This document shows positions 34,009-44,490 of a stretch of DNA of 64,000 nucleotides, in pieces (position 1 is the first letter of the stretch; every line of letters starts with the position of its first letter). The position numbers and the translations under genes are program-made. Source of the DNA: Winogradskyella sp046545555 (GTDB lineage: Bacteria; Bacteroidota; Bacteroidia; Flavobacteriales; Flavobacteriaceae). Under the pieces are notes generated by a model. That model did not search any database. It had not been told where the DNA came from and saw only the letters and a program-made list of their open reading frames with translations. Where the stretch lies: NCBI RefSeq assembly GCF_046545555.1, contig NZ_JBHZTH010000003.1, positions 124,001 to 188,000 of the forward strand. Reading direction: 5' to 3'.

Positions 34009-35076
34009 ATGCGATTGAACAAAAAACTTGGCCTTGTCATTTTTCTCATAATTCAGATTTTATTTATTTCTATTTTGAAACATTATCCTGAATTTGTAGA
34101 GCACTATTACAGCAACGGTTTGTACGTTTATATTTCTAAATTGATGCGTTATGTATTTGGGTGGCTTCCTCTTTCTGTTGGTGATATTTTATACACTTTA
34201 GCGATTATTTATCTCATAAGATGGTTAATACTAAATCGCAAGCGTATTATAAAAGATACTATTAATTGGCTATTAGATGTTGGTGCAACGCTCTCTATAG
34301 CCTATTTCGCTTTTCATATGCTTTGGGCCTATAATTACTATAGAGAACCCTTATATAAATCTTTAAATATTGAAGCTGAATATACAACCGAGCGATTAGT
34401 AGCTTTTACAGAACGCCTAATCAGTAAATCAAATACAATTCATTCAGAACTAACACCTGTTGATTCATTAAAAATTGATTTGCCCTATTCGCAATCTGAA
34501 GTTTTTGATATGGTAAGTAACGGTTATGATGTTCTTGAAAAAACATATCCACATCTTAAGTACCAGCCAGAAAGTATAAAAACGTCTTTATTTAGTACAC
34601 CTCTAACTTATATGGGCTTTTTAGGTTATCTAAATCCGTTTACAAATGAAGCACAGGTTAATAACCTAATTCCAATATATAAATTCCCTACAACAGCCTG
34701 CCATGAAGCCGCTCATCAGTTAGGTTATGCTGCAGAAAACGAAGCTAATTTTATTGGTAGCTTAGCTGCAATACATAATAAGGATAAATACTTTAAATAT
34801 TCTGGGTACACGTTTGCACTGCGTTATTGTCTTAATGAGATTTATAAACGAGATTCAGAATTATATTACGATATACTGTCAACAATTAATAAAGGAATTA
34901 TAAAAAACTATCAAGAAGTTCAAGAGTTTTCATTAGCCTATAAAAATCCTTTAGAACCTATTTTTGAAAAGACATTTGATAGCTTTCTTAAAGCTAATAA
35001 TCAATCAGCCGGAATGAAAAGTTACAGCTATATCGTTGCCCTTCTTGTTAACTACTATGACGACAGGATATTGTAA
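34009..35076 (+). CDS. DUF3810 membrane protein with HExxH motif
   Basis: A 355-residue protein with three N-terminal membrane helices (about 8-25, 55-75, 88-108) and a soluble domain. That domain carries CHEAAHQLGYAAENEANFIG: His232-Glu233-x2-His236 plus Glu245. This arrangement looks like a gluzincin-type zinc peptidase centre, although the family is annotated only as DUF3810. The soluble part lies on one face of the inner membrane, probably periplasmic. Activity is inferred from the motif. Confidence 0.85.
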   Translation: MRLNKKLGLVIFLIIQILFISILKHYPEFVEHYYSNGLYVYISKLMRYVFGWLPLSVGDILYTLAIIYLIRWLILNRKRIIKDTINWLLDVGATLSIAYFAFHMLWAYNYYREPLYKSLNIEAEYTTERLVAFTERLISKSNTIHSELTPVDSLKIDLPYSQSEVFDMVSNGYDVLEKTYPHLKYQPESIKTSLFSTPLTYMGFLGYLNPFTNEAQVNNLIPIYKFPTTACHEAAHQLGYAAENEANFIGSLAAIHNKDKYFKYSGYTFALRYCLNEIYKRDSELYYDILSTINKGIIKNYQEVQEFSLAYKNPLEPIFEKTFDSFLKANNQSAGMKSYSYIVALLVNYYDDRIL

Positions 35077-35153
35077 ACGTTAAAATCGATAAATTAAATC
35101 TACGTTTTAGGTTTAATCATTATATTTAGAATTCAATTTAACTAACCAATTTT

Positions 35154-38138
35154 ATGATTAAAGTTCATTTACGACTGCTCATCTTTATGTGCAGTTTTTC
35201 GTTATTTGCTCAAGATTATTTTCCAAGTAATACTGGTGTAATTGCAAATAATTCTAATTACACGGCATTTAAAAATGCAACGATCCATGTATCTCCTACC
35301 GAAGTTTTAAACAATGCAACCCTTCTAATAAAAGAAGGTAAAGTTGTTAGTGTAGGAGCATCTGTAAGCATTCCTAAGAATACGACCATTGTAGATCTTT
35401 CGGGAAAAACAATTTATCCATCATTCATTGACATGTATACAACATTTGGTGTAAAAAAGCCAAAACGTGGTGGTAATGGCCCAAGATATGGTGCTGGTAG
35501 AAGTGGGTTTTACTGGAATGACCATATTATGCCAGAACAAGACGTTATGGCAAGTTTTAAATACGATTCTAAATCTGCTTCCGAAATGCACAAACTTGGT
35601 TTTGGTGTGGTAAACACGCATATGCCAGACGGCATTGTACGCGGAACTGGAGCATTAATTGCCCTTAACAATGACGCAGATAATGCATTGCGCGTAGTTG
35701 ATGGAGAAACAACACAACATCTATCATTTAGCAAAAGTGTTACTTCAAACCAATCCTATCCTTCTTCTATTATGGGAAGTATGGCGCTATTAAGACAAAT
35801 GTACAATGATGCAAAATGGTATGCTGGCGGAAATATTGACACAAAAGATTTAGCCTTAGAAGCTTTAAACGGCAATAAAAATTTACCACAAATTTTTGAA
35901 GCGGGCAGTCGTGCAAACTTAATGCGCGCTGACAAAGTTGGTGATGCCTTTAACATTCAATACTTAATAGTTGGAGGTGGTGATGAATATGAACGTCTAA
36001 ACGAGGTAAAATCTACAAATGCTACATTAATATTACCTTTAGACTTTCAATTAGCCTATGATGTAGACAATGCACTTTTAGCATCTACCTTGTCATTGAG
36101 CGATATGCGTTCTTGGAATCAAGAACCACACAATCCAAGATTACTGGCTGAAAACGGTGTAAAATTCGCATTAACAACGCACGGTTTAAAATCGAAGAAG
36201 TCTTTTACTTCTAATTTAATGAAAGCCATCGAAAGTGGACTTTCCAAGCAAAAGGCTTTAGAAGCTTTAACAACAATACCTGCAGGATTACTCGGTAAAT
36301 CTGATGTCTTAGGAACACTTAAGTCTGGAAGCTACGCTAATTTCTTAATTACTTCTGGAGATATTTTTGAAAAGAAAACCAAGCTTTACGAAAATTGGGT
36401 TCAAGGCACACCGCATGTTATTGCCAATATGAACGTAAAAGATATTGATGGTGATTATAACTTTAAACTAACAGGTAACGATTATAGGCTCTCTATAAAA
36501 GGTAGTGAGAGTAAACCTAGTGCTTCATTAGAAAGTGCAGGCAATAAGCTAGGCACAAAAATGAGTTATGCTGATGATTGGGTTAATCTTACTTTTAAAA
36601 CTGCAGATAGTACTAAAAAAGAATTCATAAGAGTTATGGCAAATTCTGCTAGTGGTAATAGTCTTAATGGAAAAGCAATATTACCAAATGGCAGCGAGTT
36701 GTCATTTTATGCTAGTAAAGCTAAAGAAAAAGAAAAGATGAAAGATGAGAAAAAAGAGGATAAGAAAGCTTCTGAATCGCCTTTTATGAGTCCTGTTACC
36801 TTTCCAAATTTAGCTTATGGATTTACAGAAAAACCAAAATCAGAGACACTATTATTTAAAAATGCTACAGTTTGGACGAATGAAAAAGATGGAGTTTTAA
36901 ATAATACTGACGTTCTAATTAAAGATGGTAAGATTTCTAAAATAGGAAAAGATATATCTGATAGAAACGCTAAGGTTATTGATGCAACAGGAAAGCACAT
37001 AACAGCTGGTATTATAGATGAACACTCACATATTGCAGCAGCTTCAATAAATGAAGGTGGTCAAAACTCTTCTGCTGAAGTTACTATAGAAGATGTAATT
37101 GATGATGAGGATGTGGATATTTACAGAAATCTTGCTGGTGGTGTTACATCGATTCAAATATTACATGGTTCTGCTAATCCTATTGGTGGTCGTTCTGCGA
37201 TTATAAAACTTAAATGGGGAGAATCTGCTGAAAATTTAGTGTATGATAATTCACCAAAGTTTATAAAATTTGCTTTAGGTGAGAATGTAAAACAATCACG
37301 TTCTAATAGAAATGAGCGTTTTCCGCAATCTCGTATGGGAGTGGAGCAAGTATTCATGGATTATTTTAGCAGAGCAAAAGCTTATAATGACGCTAAGAAA
37401 AGTGGGAAACCCTATCGTAAAGATGCTGAAATGGAAGTTCTAGCTGAAATTTTGAATAAAGAACGTTTTATTTCTTGTCACTCTTACGTGCAAAGCGAAA
37501 TAAACATGCTTATGAAAGTTGCTGATAAATTCGACTTTAATATTAATACGTTTACTCATATTCTAGAAGGTTATAAAGTTGCTGACAAAATGAAAGCACA
37601 TGGAGTTGGTGGATCGACCTTCAGTGATTGGTGGGCTTATAAGTATGAAGTTAATGATGCTATTCCTTTTAATGCGGCAATTATGCATAATGCAGGAGTT
37701 GTTGTTGCCATAAACAGTGATGATGCTGAAATGTCTAGACGTTTAAATCAAGAAGCTGCTAAATCTGTTAAGTATGGTGGTGTTAGTGAAGAAGATGCTT
37801 TAAAGTTTGTGACTTTAAATCCGGCTAAACTATTACACGTTGATGAGCGCGTAGGAAGTCTTAAAGTTGGTAAAGATGCTGATGTTGTTTTATGGACAGA
37901 GCATCCTTTATCTATTTATGCAAAAGCAGAAAAAACAATTATAGAAGGTGTTACTTATTTTGATTTAGCTCGCGATAAACAGATGCGTGCAGCTATTAAG
38001 AAAGAAAAAAGTGAATTAACCAATCTTATGCTTCAAGATAAAAACAAGGGTTTAAAAACGCAACCCGTAAAGAAAAAAGAAAAAGTATTGTTGCATTGCG
38101 ACTCTATGGATAACGAACATTCAACACACACCCATTAA
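35154..38138 (+). CDS. tandem amidohydrolase-family exported protein
   Basis: A 994-residue protein with a signal peptide (1-19) and two amidohydrolase-like halves separated by a charged linker (about 520-545). The second half (about 560-960) has the metal-binding IIDEHSH (His624, His626), CHSY and FTHILEGY histidines and INSDDAEM with the Asp, so it is likely active. In the first half the equivalent segment is SFIDMYTTFG, with Tyr95 and Thr97 in place of both histidines, so it appears catalytically dead. It is probably periplasmic; substrate unknown. Confidence 0.88.
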   Translation: MIKVHLRLLIFMCSFSLFAQDYFPSNTGVIANNSNYTAFKNATIHVSPTEVLNNATLLIKEGKVVSVGASVSIPKNTTIVDLSGKTIYPSFIDMYTTFGVKKPKRGGNGPRYGAGRSGFYWNDHIMPEQDVMASFKYDSKSASEMHKLGFGVVNTHMPDGIVRGTGALIALNNDADNALRVVDGETTQHLSFSKSVTSNQSYPSSIMGSMALLRQMYNDAKWYAGGNIDTKDLALEALNGNKNLPQIFEAGSRANLMRADKVGDAFNIQYLIVGGGDEYERLNEVKSTNATLILPLDFQLAYDVDNALLASTLSLSDMRSWNQEPHNPRLLAENGVKFALTTHGLKSKKSFTSNLMKAIESGLSKQKALEALTTIPAGLLGKSDVLGTLKSGSYANFLITSGDIFEKKTKLYENWVQGTPHVIANMNVKDIDGDYNFKLTGNDYRLSIKGSESKPSASLESAGNKLGTKMSYADDWVNLTFKTADSTKKEFIRVMANSASGNSLNGKAILPNGSELSFYASKAKEKEKMKDEKKEDKKASESPFMSPVTFPNLAYGFTEKPKSETLLFKNATVWTNEKDGVLNNTDVLIKDGKISKIGKDISDRNAKVIDATGKHITAGIIDEHSHIAAASINEGGQNSSAEVTIEDVIDDEDVDIYRNLAGGVTSIQILHGSANPIGGRSAIIKLKWGESAENLVYDNSPKFIKFALGENVKQSRSNRNERFPQSRMGVEQVFMDYFSRAKAYNDAKKSGKPYRKDAEMEVLAEILNKERFISCHSYVQSEINMLMKVADKFDFNINTFTHILEGYKVADKMKAHGVGGSTFSDWWAYKYEVNDAIPFNAAIMHNAGVVVAINSDDAEMSRRLNQEAAKSVKYGGVSEEDALKFVTLNPAKLLHVDERVGSLKVGKDADVVLWTEHPLSIYAKAEKTIIEGVTYFDLARDKQMRAAIKKEKSELTNLMLQDKNKGLKTQPVKKKEKVLLHCDSMDNEHSTHTH

Positions 38139-38150
38139 TACGAATTAGAC

Positions 38151-39461
38151 ATGAAAAAATTAAAACAAATACCTATTGTACTATTGCTGTTGTGTGTTAC
38201 TCTGGGTTATGCACAACAAACTCCGGCTCCGAAGCAATCTAAAGATTTTGCTATTGTTGGAGCTACAGCTCATATTGGAAATGGAACTGTTATTGAAAAT
38301 AGTATCATAGTAGTTAGCAATGGAAAAATTACTGCTATTGGACCAGAATCTTCTACTGCAATGACTAACCAAGCCTTAGATATCATCGATGCTAAAGGTC
38401 AGCACGTCTATCCAGGTTTCATTGTTGGTAACGGAACACTTGGATTAGTAGAAGTTGATGCGGTTAAAGCATCCAATGACCTTTCTGAAATGGGTACTTA
38501 CAACCCTCATATTAGAAGTATCATCGCCTATAATGCAGAATCTAAAATTATAGAATCAATGCGCCCTAATGGTGTTTTACTCGGACAAGTAGTGCCAAGA
38601 GGCGGACGTATTACAGGAACTTCTTCCGTAGTGCAGTACGACGCTTGGAACTGGGAAGATGCCGCCATTAAAATGGATAATGGTATACATATTAACTGGC
38701 CAAGTAGCTTTAGCAGAGGACGTTGGTGGTTAGGTGAAGATCCTGGATTAAAACCAAATAAAAATTACGCGAAGCAAGTTAAAGAATTAGCGGATTATTT
38801 TAACGAAGCAAAAAGCTATGACAACGGCACTAAAACAGAGCGTCATTTACCTTTTGAAGGTTTGGCTGGAGTATTTAATGGTTCTAAACATGTTTATATT
38901 AATGTGGATGATGAAAAAGGAATCACTGATGCCGTAAACTTTGCAAAATCTCAAAGTATTACAAAGATTACTATTGTTGGTGGCTATCAAGCTGCTAATG
39001 TTGCTAATTTTTTAAAACAAAATGATGTGTCTGTATTTTTACAACGCGTACATACCAGACCAGAACTAGAAGACGATGATTATGACTACAGCTATAAGCA
39101 AGCAAAAGCACTTGTAGACGCTGGTGTTTTAGTCGCATTAGAACCTAGCGGACAAATGGAACGCATGAATTCGCGTAATCTTCCATTCTATGCTGGTACA
39201 ACAGTGGCTCACGGCCTAACAAAAGCACAAGCTTTACAGTTAATCACGCAAAATGCTGCTAAAATTTTAGGAATAGATGACATGTATGGCACATTAGAAT
39301 CTGGTAAAAGTGCAACACTGTTTATTAGTGAAGGTGATGCATTAGATATGAGAACTAATATTATATCAAAAGCATTTATTGATGGTAGAGATTTAAGTTT
39401 AGAAACACATCAAACTAAACTTTGGAAACGCTATTCCAACAAATATAGTCAACAGGATTAA
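38151..39461 (+). CDS. amidohydrolase-like exported protein lacking the HxH site
   Basis: A 436-residue exported protein (signal 1-21, TLGYAQ) related to amidohydrolases: HIGNGTVIENSIIVVSNGKI, then YPGFIVGNGTLG and a C-terminal AQALQLITQNAAKILG with GTLESGKSA. Where active members have PGFIDxHxH, it has Asn94 and Thr96. It is therefore probably not a metal hydrolase and may be a non-catalytic partner of the protein encoded 12 bp upstream, whose first half has the same defect. Confidence 0.82.
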   Translation: MKKLKQIPIVLLLLCVTLGYAQQTPAPKQSKDFAIVGATAHIGNGTVIENSIIVVSNGKITAIGPESSTAMTNQALDIIDAKGQHVYPGFIVGNGTLGLVEVDAVKASNDLSEMGTYNPHIRSIIAYNAESKIIESMRPNGVLLGQVVPRGGRITGTSSVVQYDAWNWEDAAIKMDNGIHINWPSSFSRGRWWLGEDPGLKPNKNYAKQVKELADYFNEAKSYDNGTKTERHLPFEGLAGVFNGSKHVYINVDDEKGITDAVNFAKSQSITKITIVGGYQAANVANFLKQNDVSVFLQRVHTRPELEDDDYDYSYKQAKALVDAGVLVALEPSGQMERMNSRNLPFYAGTTVAHGLTKAQALQLITQNAAKILGIDDMYGTLESGKSATLFISEGDALDMRTNIISKAFIDGRDLSLETHQTKLWKRYSNKYSQQD

Positions 39462-39468
39462 GCTAAAA

Positions 39469-39496
39469 AAGCGAGCCGTTTGGCTCGCTTTTTTTT
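39469..39496 (+). terminator. Rho-independent terminator after amidohydrolase genes
   Basis: AAGCGAGCC (39469-39477) pairs with GGCTCGCTT (39482-39490) with a four-base loop and a long T-run. A-runs on the other side could let it act for the converging gene as well. Confidence 0.88.
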
Positions 39497-39515
39497 ATAA
39501 AGTACATTAAAATAC

Positions 39516-40316
39516 TTAATCTATCACTTTAGCACCTTCTGGTATAGTAAACATAGAATTATCTGGTGCTTCGTCTGAAACAATAACATCACTGAACATT
39601 ACTGTGTTTCTTAACGCAGTTGGTGTTTTATCCTTGTACTCGTGCCAGCTGATACTATTTGGCAATACGAGTCCATTAATAGTTTGCCAATCGTTATAAC
39701 GGATAAACTTAAAATTCTTACTCTTTCCATCCTTTCCAAAAGTTACTGTATAACCTAACCATTGCATTTGACCGGTTTCAGCATCATAATACACAATGTA
39801 TTGATCGTCTGGAGATGCTCCTACTCCAGCCTCATAAGAAATTAAAATCCCTGGATAAGTTTTACCTTCAAACTCTAAAGACTCTGCTTCTTCGTAAATA
39901 ATACCGTCATCACCAACTATAAATGGCATGGCATAGAAATACATCATTAACCCTCTATAAAAGCCAGCTCTACTGCCATCATTTTTATTCTCACCTTTAT
40001 CTTTAATCCAAATGGATTCACCGTCATAACCTTGCATATGCGTTGGCATATCTATTAGCTCTGCTCTAGTTTTTAAATTCACAGTGGTGACTTCTTTGCC
40101 ATTTGGCTTTTTCATAGTAAAAGCTAAGGTTTGCATTTTATTCCAGTTATCTATACCTCCGTGTGCGTCGAATATTTTAGTAATTGACTCTGGATAAATA
40201 CTGGTAGTAATATCGTCTATAGACACATCTTCTATAACTGTAGACTCTAATTTAGATTCGTTTTTACATGCTGTAATTAGTAGCGCTAAAAGAAGTACAA
40301 ATGATAATTTTTTCAT
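39516..40316 (-). CDS. lipoprotein of unknown function (DUF6503-like)
   Basis: A 266-residue lipoprotein with lipobox LLITAC (Cys17). The mature part has IFDAHGGIDNWNKMQTL, YDGESIWI and YYDAETGQMQWLGY, with a beta-rich pattern like LolA/DUF6503 proteins of the outer-membrane lipoprotein-carrier fold. I recall DUF6503 as the closest family but cannot confirm it. It converges on the amidohydrolase genes with a shared terminator. A role in the envelope is likely; details unknown. Confidence 0.7.
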   Translation of the reverse strand: MKKLSFVLLLALLITACKNESKLESTVIEDVSIDDITTSIYPESITKIFDAHGGIDNWNKMQTLAFTMKKPNGKEVTTVNLKTRAELIDMPTHMQGYDGESIWIKDKGENKNDGSRAGFYRGLMMYFYAMPFIVGDDGIIYEEAESLEFEGKTYPGILISYEAGVGASPDDQYIVYYDAETGQMQWLGYTVTFGKDGKSKNFKFIRYNDWQTINGLVLPNSISWHEYKDKTPTALRNTVMFSDVIVSDEAPDNSMFTIPEGAKVID

Positions 40317-40369
40317 GACATGGTTTTTAGTTAATTCGTTTGACGTAATTAAATAAAACTAATTACAAA

Positions 40370-40398
40370 AAAAGCCCCAGAAATTATCTGAAGCTTTT
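40370..40398 (-). terminator. terminator of the large T9SS gene
   Basis: AAAAGC...GCTTTT with inner CAGA/TCTG pairing and a two-base mismatch. On the minus strand it is followed by TTTTTTT, 20 bp beyond the stop at 40418. Confidence 0.6.
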
Positions 40399-40417
40399 AT
40401 AAGAAAATATAGTTCGT

Positions 40418-43400
40418 TTAATCTATAATTAATTTTTCTATTATAGTATTTGAAGCATCACTAAGTTTTACAAAATATAATCCAGTACTTAACTCAGATA
40501 CATCTAATACCGTAGATGTTGTTTTAATAGGCTTTGTTACTCCTATTTGTTTCCCTTGAATATCATAGATTATTAAGTTTAAATCTTCGGTTAAACTATT
40601 ATTTAATATAATAGTAACATTATCTTTTGCTGGATTTGGATACATATTAAATTTTATGTTATCAAAAGAACCAACAGAAAGCGTTTGTACAAAAGTCGTT
40701 GTAAATGTATTTGTTATAATTGGTGCATTAAAATCGAAATAAATTGAAGCCGTATTTGGTATCACATCACCTAAACTATAACCAAACTTTGGTTTTATCT
40801 TGAAATGCACAAAACCATTGCTTCCTTCTGCATCATCTTGCTCTGCTGGTAAATTAATATTGTTAAAAGTCCATTCGAGACTATTAACCGTTCTCATAAC
40901 TACATAATCGTGTGAAGAACGCAACATCTGAAAAGTAGTTTCATCTAATTGATTGTCTAACATATCTTCTATTCTAACATTAATGGCTTCAGCCGTTCCT
41001 ACATTTTGGAATCTTATGGTATAATATAGGTATTCATCTGTCGTAATAAAATCATCATAAACTATTTCTGGTCCATGTGCCTCCATTTTATCATTAGGAT
41101 CAAAAGCTCCAATCACTTCTTCTGTAATAGAAGCAATATTATTATCTATAACAATATCATTTTCAGCGGTTGCATATGTCGCAATATTTGTAACCAATTC
41201 ACCGAGGCCAACGGTAGATGGTGTCAATAACGAAATAGAAATAATTATACTTCCGCCAGGCTCTAAATCAAAGAATTCAGTTGTAAAACCACTCGCATTA
41301 ATTGCAATTGTATAATTTGTACCAGAACTAATAGCATTAATAATTAAATCATCGTCTAACTCGTAGTTAACTGTGCCAGTCACTGTAGTTAGGCCAAAGT
41401 TTTCTATTATTAAATAATTGAGATGATCAAACCCTGGTCTAGGAGCTTGCTGATTAACAAGCGATAATCCTATATCCTCGCATGTTCCTTGGTTAACAAT
41501 AGGAAACTCTACCTCAACATTTTCACCGAACAGAGCATTAACATTCTCGAAGCTTACAAGAGAAACATCAAAACAATCCTCGTAATCTTCATAGAAATAA
41601 TAATTAATATCGTAAGTATTTAATTCATCATCGCTGGCAATAGTAAAATTACCGGTGGAAGAGTGAATTGTATTAATGACACCGTCATTATTTTTTTCAT
41701 AGGTAAAAAATCCATTCGTAAAATAGTTTTCACCAGGATCTAATGTCATACTATCATTATCGTCAAAGTAAGCAGAGACATTAATAATTCCTATTGAAGC
41801 ACAATCTAAAAATGAAACTGTAATATCATCTTGTGCTAAAACATCACAATTTTCATTATACGCTATTAATGTATACACACCTGATTCTGTAACATTCACC
41901 ACACCTTCATCTTCGCCAGAATTAAACAATATGCCATTAAAATACCACTCGTATGAATCTGCAAAAGCAGATTCCCCATTTAAGGCAACAACATCCTGGA
42001 CAGCTTCACAAATATTTAAATCAGGTCCTAAATCTACCTCTAGTTGGGCTGTTAAACTACCAGAACCTTCTTCATTTAAGTTTGTTTGCTCAATAGAAAT
42101 TGTTCCTGGGTTGCCACTAAAATTGGTTACTAACAACAAATAAACCTCACCATATTGCGCATCTTCAATAGTCAAGTTCTCAACAAATGCAGAAGAATAA
42201 CTACAATCCATAATATTACCAAAAGGATAAAAATTTGGATTTGTTGTATTATTTGGGCATGTCGGACAATCTTCAATTAATATATCAACACATGCATCAT
42301 CTACAGAATCAAATGGTCCCCACAACACAAAATCTACATCTAATCCATTAGCGTTAGCATCTGTTTGTACGATTTCAATTTCAATTCTTCCAGTACTGCC
42401 TATTTCAATAGTATTCCATGTAGGGTTTGGCGTTGTAGCTAAACACGCAATATTCCCAGATCCTGGAATCCCAATTGTATTAGCTGTTGTGAATGCACCA
42501 TTTAGTGAACAAAACGGGACTGCATTATTACAAATTACATTAGACGGAGCATCTCTTAAACATAAATCAAAATTCGAAGTTTCTGCAATGCTACCACTAG
42601 AGTAAATCCTTATGTAGTATGTTGAGCCTATAGTTAATTGAGACGCCGTTGAAGAGATTGAATCCGAACAATATAGTTCTATTAAACTATCGCAAGTACC
42701 GGCATAAACATTATGGTCTAGATTAAAAGTACCTCCTGTAACATTCTGAATACTGATGATTTGACTTTCTGAAGTTGCAGTAAATTGAAACCATACATCA
42801 TCATTTGTATCGCCTGAGCAAAAATCATTTGGTATACCAGAATCCGTTGCTCCTAAAATAGTACCAGATCCAAAAAAGTTACAAAACTCATCCACTGTAG
42901 AACTTAATAAAGTTGCATTACAAGGTTCGTCATTAATTGGTGCACAAGCATCTATCTGCATCGAGGAACTTTGAATTGTACAATTATTATCTTGTTCATT
43001 AGCTACAGAAACTAAAACACTTTCACCAAATGGAAATGGGCCAATTTGATATATGCCCAATGTCGTAGATTGAAGTGTACTTGCATCAAAATCATTTGAG
43101 ATTTCTAAAGAGGTAGCATCACCTAAACTGGTAATATTTACATCTATATAAAATTGGTTGTTATCACAATCTTCTATTGCTATAAAGCTTGCATCAGGTG
43201 ATACGCAATTAAGATCCATAACATTAACGGTAAAATCTAAGGTTACTCCCCAATTTCCACTATAACAAGGATTTGGTGTAGCTTGCCCCGCATCTGCTGT
43301 ACCAATACGCATTCTATGATTACCTAGGGAAGCATCAAATGGTAATAAAAAAGAGGCCTCTAAAATGTCTGGATTTTGATTCCCAGACTCACCTTGAAAG

Positions 43401-44443
43401 ACCAACTCGGATTCATCAAAAACTAAATTATCGTTAAGATCAATCCATATATTAGTGTCATATGTAAAACCAGTAGCAAAAGTTATGGCTACTGTAGATT
43501 GAACATCTCTAAACAAAGACGTCGTTACAGCGGTATGATCCTCATAAGTAACATCACCAAAACTTTCAAAAGACAAATTCCCTATAGTAACATTAGAAAC
43601 ACCTTCACCATCATTACTTGTTGGTATAGATTCGCAATAAGAATTAAAGTAAGTAAACGGTCCAACCCAATCGCTCAAATCATCAACAGCACAATTAGAC
43701 CTAATATAAAAATCATAACCTACATTTTGTAATAGACCAGCAATCGTATATGGGTTTGAAGCAATATTCTCTATTAATATGCCAGTTCCTAAATTAAAAC
43801 CTTCAATTCCCCATTCAATATTCCAAGTTGTAGCAATGCCATTTTCATTCCAACTAATTTCTACTGCTTCATCTGATGTCGAATCAAAATTTACATTTGT
43901 TGGTTCGAAACAAGTAGGCCCTTCTCTTAAACAAATATCTGCTGAGCCTTCCTGTGTATCTCTCCAAACTACGGCATAATATGTTTCACCTGGTGTAAGG
44001 CCTGAATATAATTCTGAACTATCACCTGCATCAAATAAATTATTTAAACATTCACCAATTGTATTTCCGCCACACGCATCTAAAACCTCTAAACCAACAT
44101 TATCCGCTTCACCACCAAAACTAAACTGAACCGAACCTGATGCAGGACTGGTAAAGCTTAACCAATATCCAAAATTTCCAAATCCATCACAACTCGGATT
44201 TTGATCATTAGCATCTATATCTTCACCGACAGAAAAATCGAAGGTATTTGGTATATTAGGATCACAGTTAGACACAACGTCAATAGACAAAGCATCATTA
44301 CAAAATCCGCCAGCAAAAAATGACTTAGTTAAATTGGTCTCGATAGGTTCGGTAATGTCAGACTCCGTCGCATAGGTTTTTGACGAACTCCAAAATAATA
44401 AACTTAAAATTAAAGCGAATACAAAGGTTGATTGTTGACGCAT
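40418..44443 (-). CDS. large T9SS-secreted protein with FN3, GEVED and DUF7619-like domains
   Basis: A 1341-residue surface or secreted protein. It has a signal peptide (about 1-25), a first jelly-roll region with cysteine pairs, a fibronectin III domain (about 178-265), a GEVED domain (about 270-410, with WIDLNDNLVFDESE), further pre-peptidase-C-like beta-sandwiches, and an FDPNDKMEAHGP segment starting a DUF7619-like domain. The last 70 residues are the T9SS type A sorting domain (MYPNPAKDNV…STGLYFVKL). No enzymatic motif is seen; adhesion or matrix function is inferred. A perfect 11 bp inverted repeat lies just upstream of its start. Confidence 0.88.
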   Translation of the reverse strand: MRQQSTFVFALILSLLFWSSSKTYATESDITEPIETNLTKSFFAGGFCNDALSIDVVSNCDPNIPNTFDFSVGEDIDANDQNPSCDGFGNFGYWLSFTSPASGSVQFSFGGEADNVGLEVLDACGGNTIGECLNNLFDAGDSSELYSGLTPGETYYAVVWRDTQEGSADICLREGPTCFEPTNVNFDSTSDEAVEISWNENGIATTWNIEWGIEGFNLGTGILIENIASNPYTIAGLLQNVGYDFYIRSNCAVDDLSDWVGPFTYFNSYCESIPTSNDGEGVSNVTIGNLSFESFGDVTYEDHTAVTTSLFRDVQSTVAITFATGFTYDTNIWIDLNDNLVFDESELVFQGESGNQNPDILEASFLLPFDASLGNHRMRIGTADAGQATPNPCYSGNWGVTLDFTVNVMDLNCVSPDASFIAIEDCDNNQFYIDVNITSLGDATSLEISNDFDASTLQSTTLGIYQIGPFPFGESVLVSVANEQDNNCTIQSSSMQIDACAPINDEPCNATLLSSTVDEFCNFFGSGTILGATDSGIPNDFCSGDTNDDVWFQFTATSESQIISIQNVTGGTFNLDHNVYAGTCDSLIELYCSDSISSTASQLTIGSTYYIRIYSSGSIAETSNFDLCLRDAPSNVICNNAVPFCSLNGAFTTANTIGIPGSGNIACLATTPNPTWNTIEIGSTGRIEIEIVQTDANANGLDVDFVLWGPFDSVDDACVDILIEDCPTCPNNTTNPNFYPFGNIMDCSYSSAFVENLTIEDAQYGEVYLLLVTNFSGNPGTISIEQTNLNEEGSGSLTAQLEVDLGPDLNICEAVQDVVALNGESAFADSYEWYFNGILFNSGEDEGVVNVTESGVYTLIAYNENCDVLAQDDITVSFLDCASIGIINVSAYFDDNDSMTLDPGENYFTNGFFTYEKNNDGVINTIHSSTGNFTIASDDELNTYDINYYFYEDYEDCFDVSLVSFENVNALFGENVEVEFPIVNQGTCEDIGLSLVNQQAPRPGFDHLNYLIIENFGLTTVTGTVNYELDDDLIINAISSGTNYTIAINASGFTTEFFDLEPGGSIIISISLLTPSTVGLGELVTNIATYATAENDIVIDNNIASITEEVIGAFDPNDKMEAHGPEIVYDDFITTDEYLYYTIRFQNVGTAEAINVRIEDMLDNQLDETTFQMLRSSHDYVVMRTVNSLEWTFNNINLPAEQDDAEGSNGFVHFKIKPKFGYSLGDVIPNTASIYFDFNAPIITNTFTTTFVQTLSVGSFDNIKFNMYPNPAKDNVTIILNNSLTEDLNLIIYDIQGKQIGVTKPIKTTSTVLDVSELSTGLYFVKLSDASNTIIEKLIID

Positions 44444-44461
44444 AGTTTTGATTGATTGTAG

Positions 44462-44490
44462 TTTAGTTAAATGTAAGAAATTTAACTAAA
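44462..44490 (-). promoter_or_regulatory. inverted repeat in the leader of the large T9SS gene
   Basis: TTTAGTTAAAT (44462-44472) pairs perfectly with ATTTAACTAAA (44480-44490) around a 7-base loop, 18 bp upstream of the start codon. It may be an operator or an mRNA leader hairpin. Confidence 0.45.
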
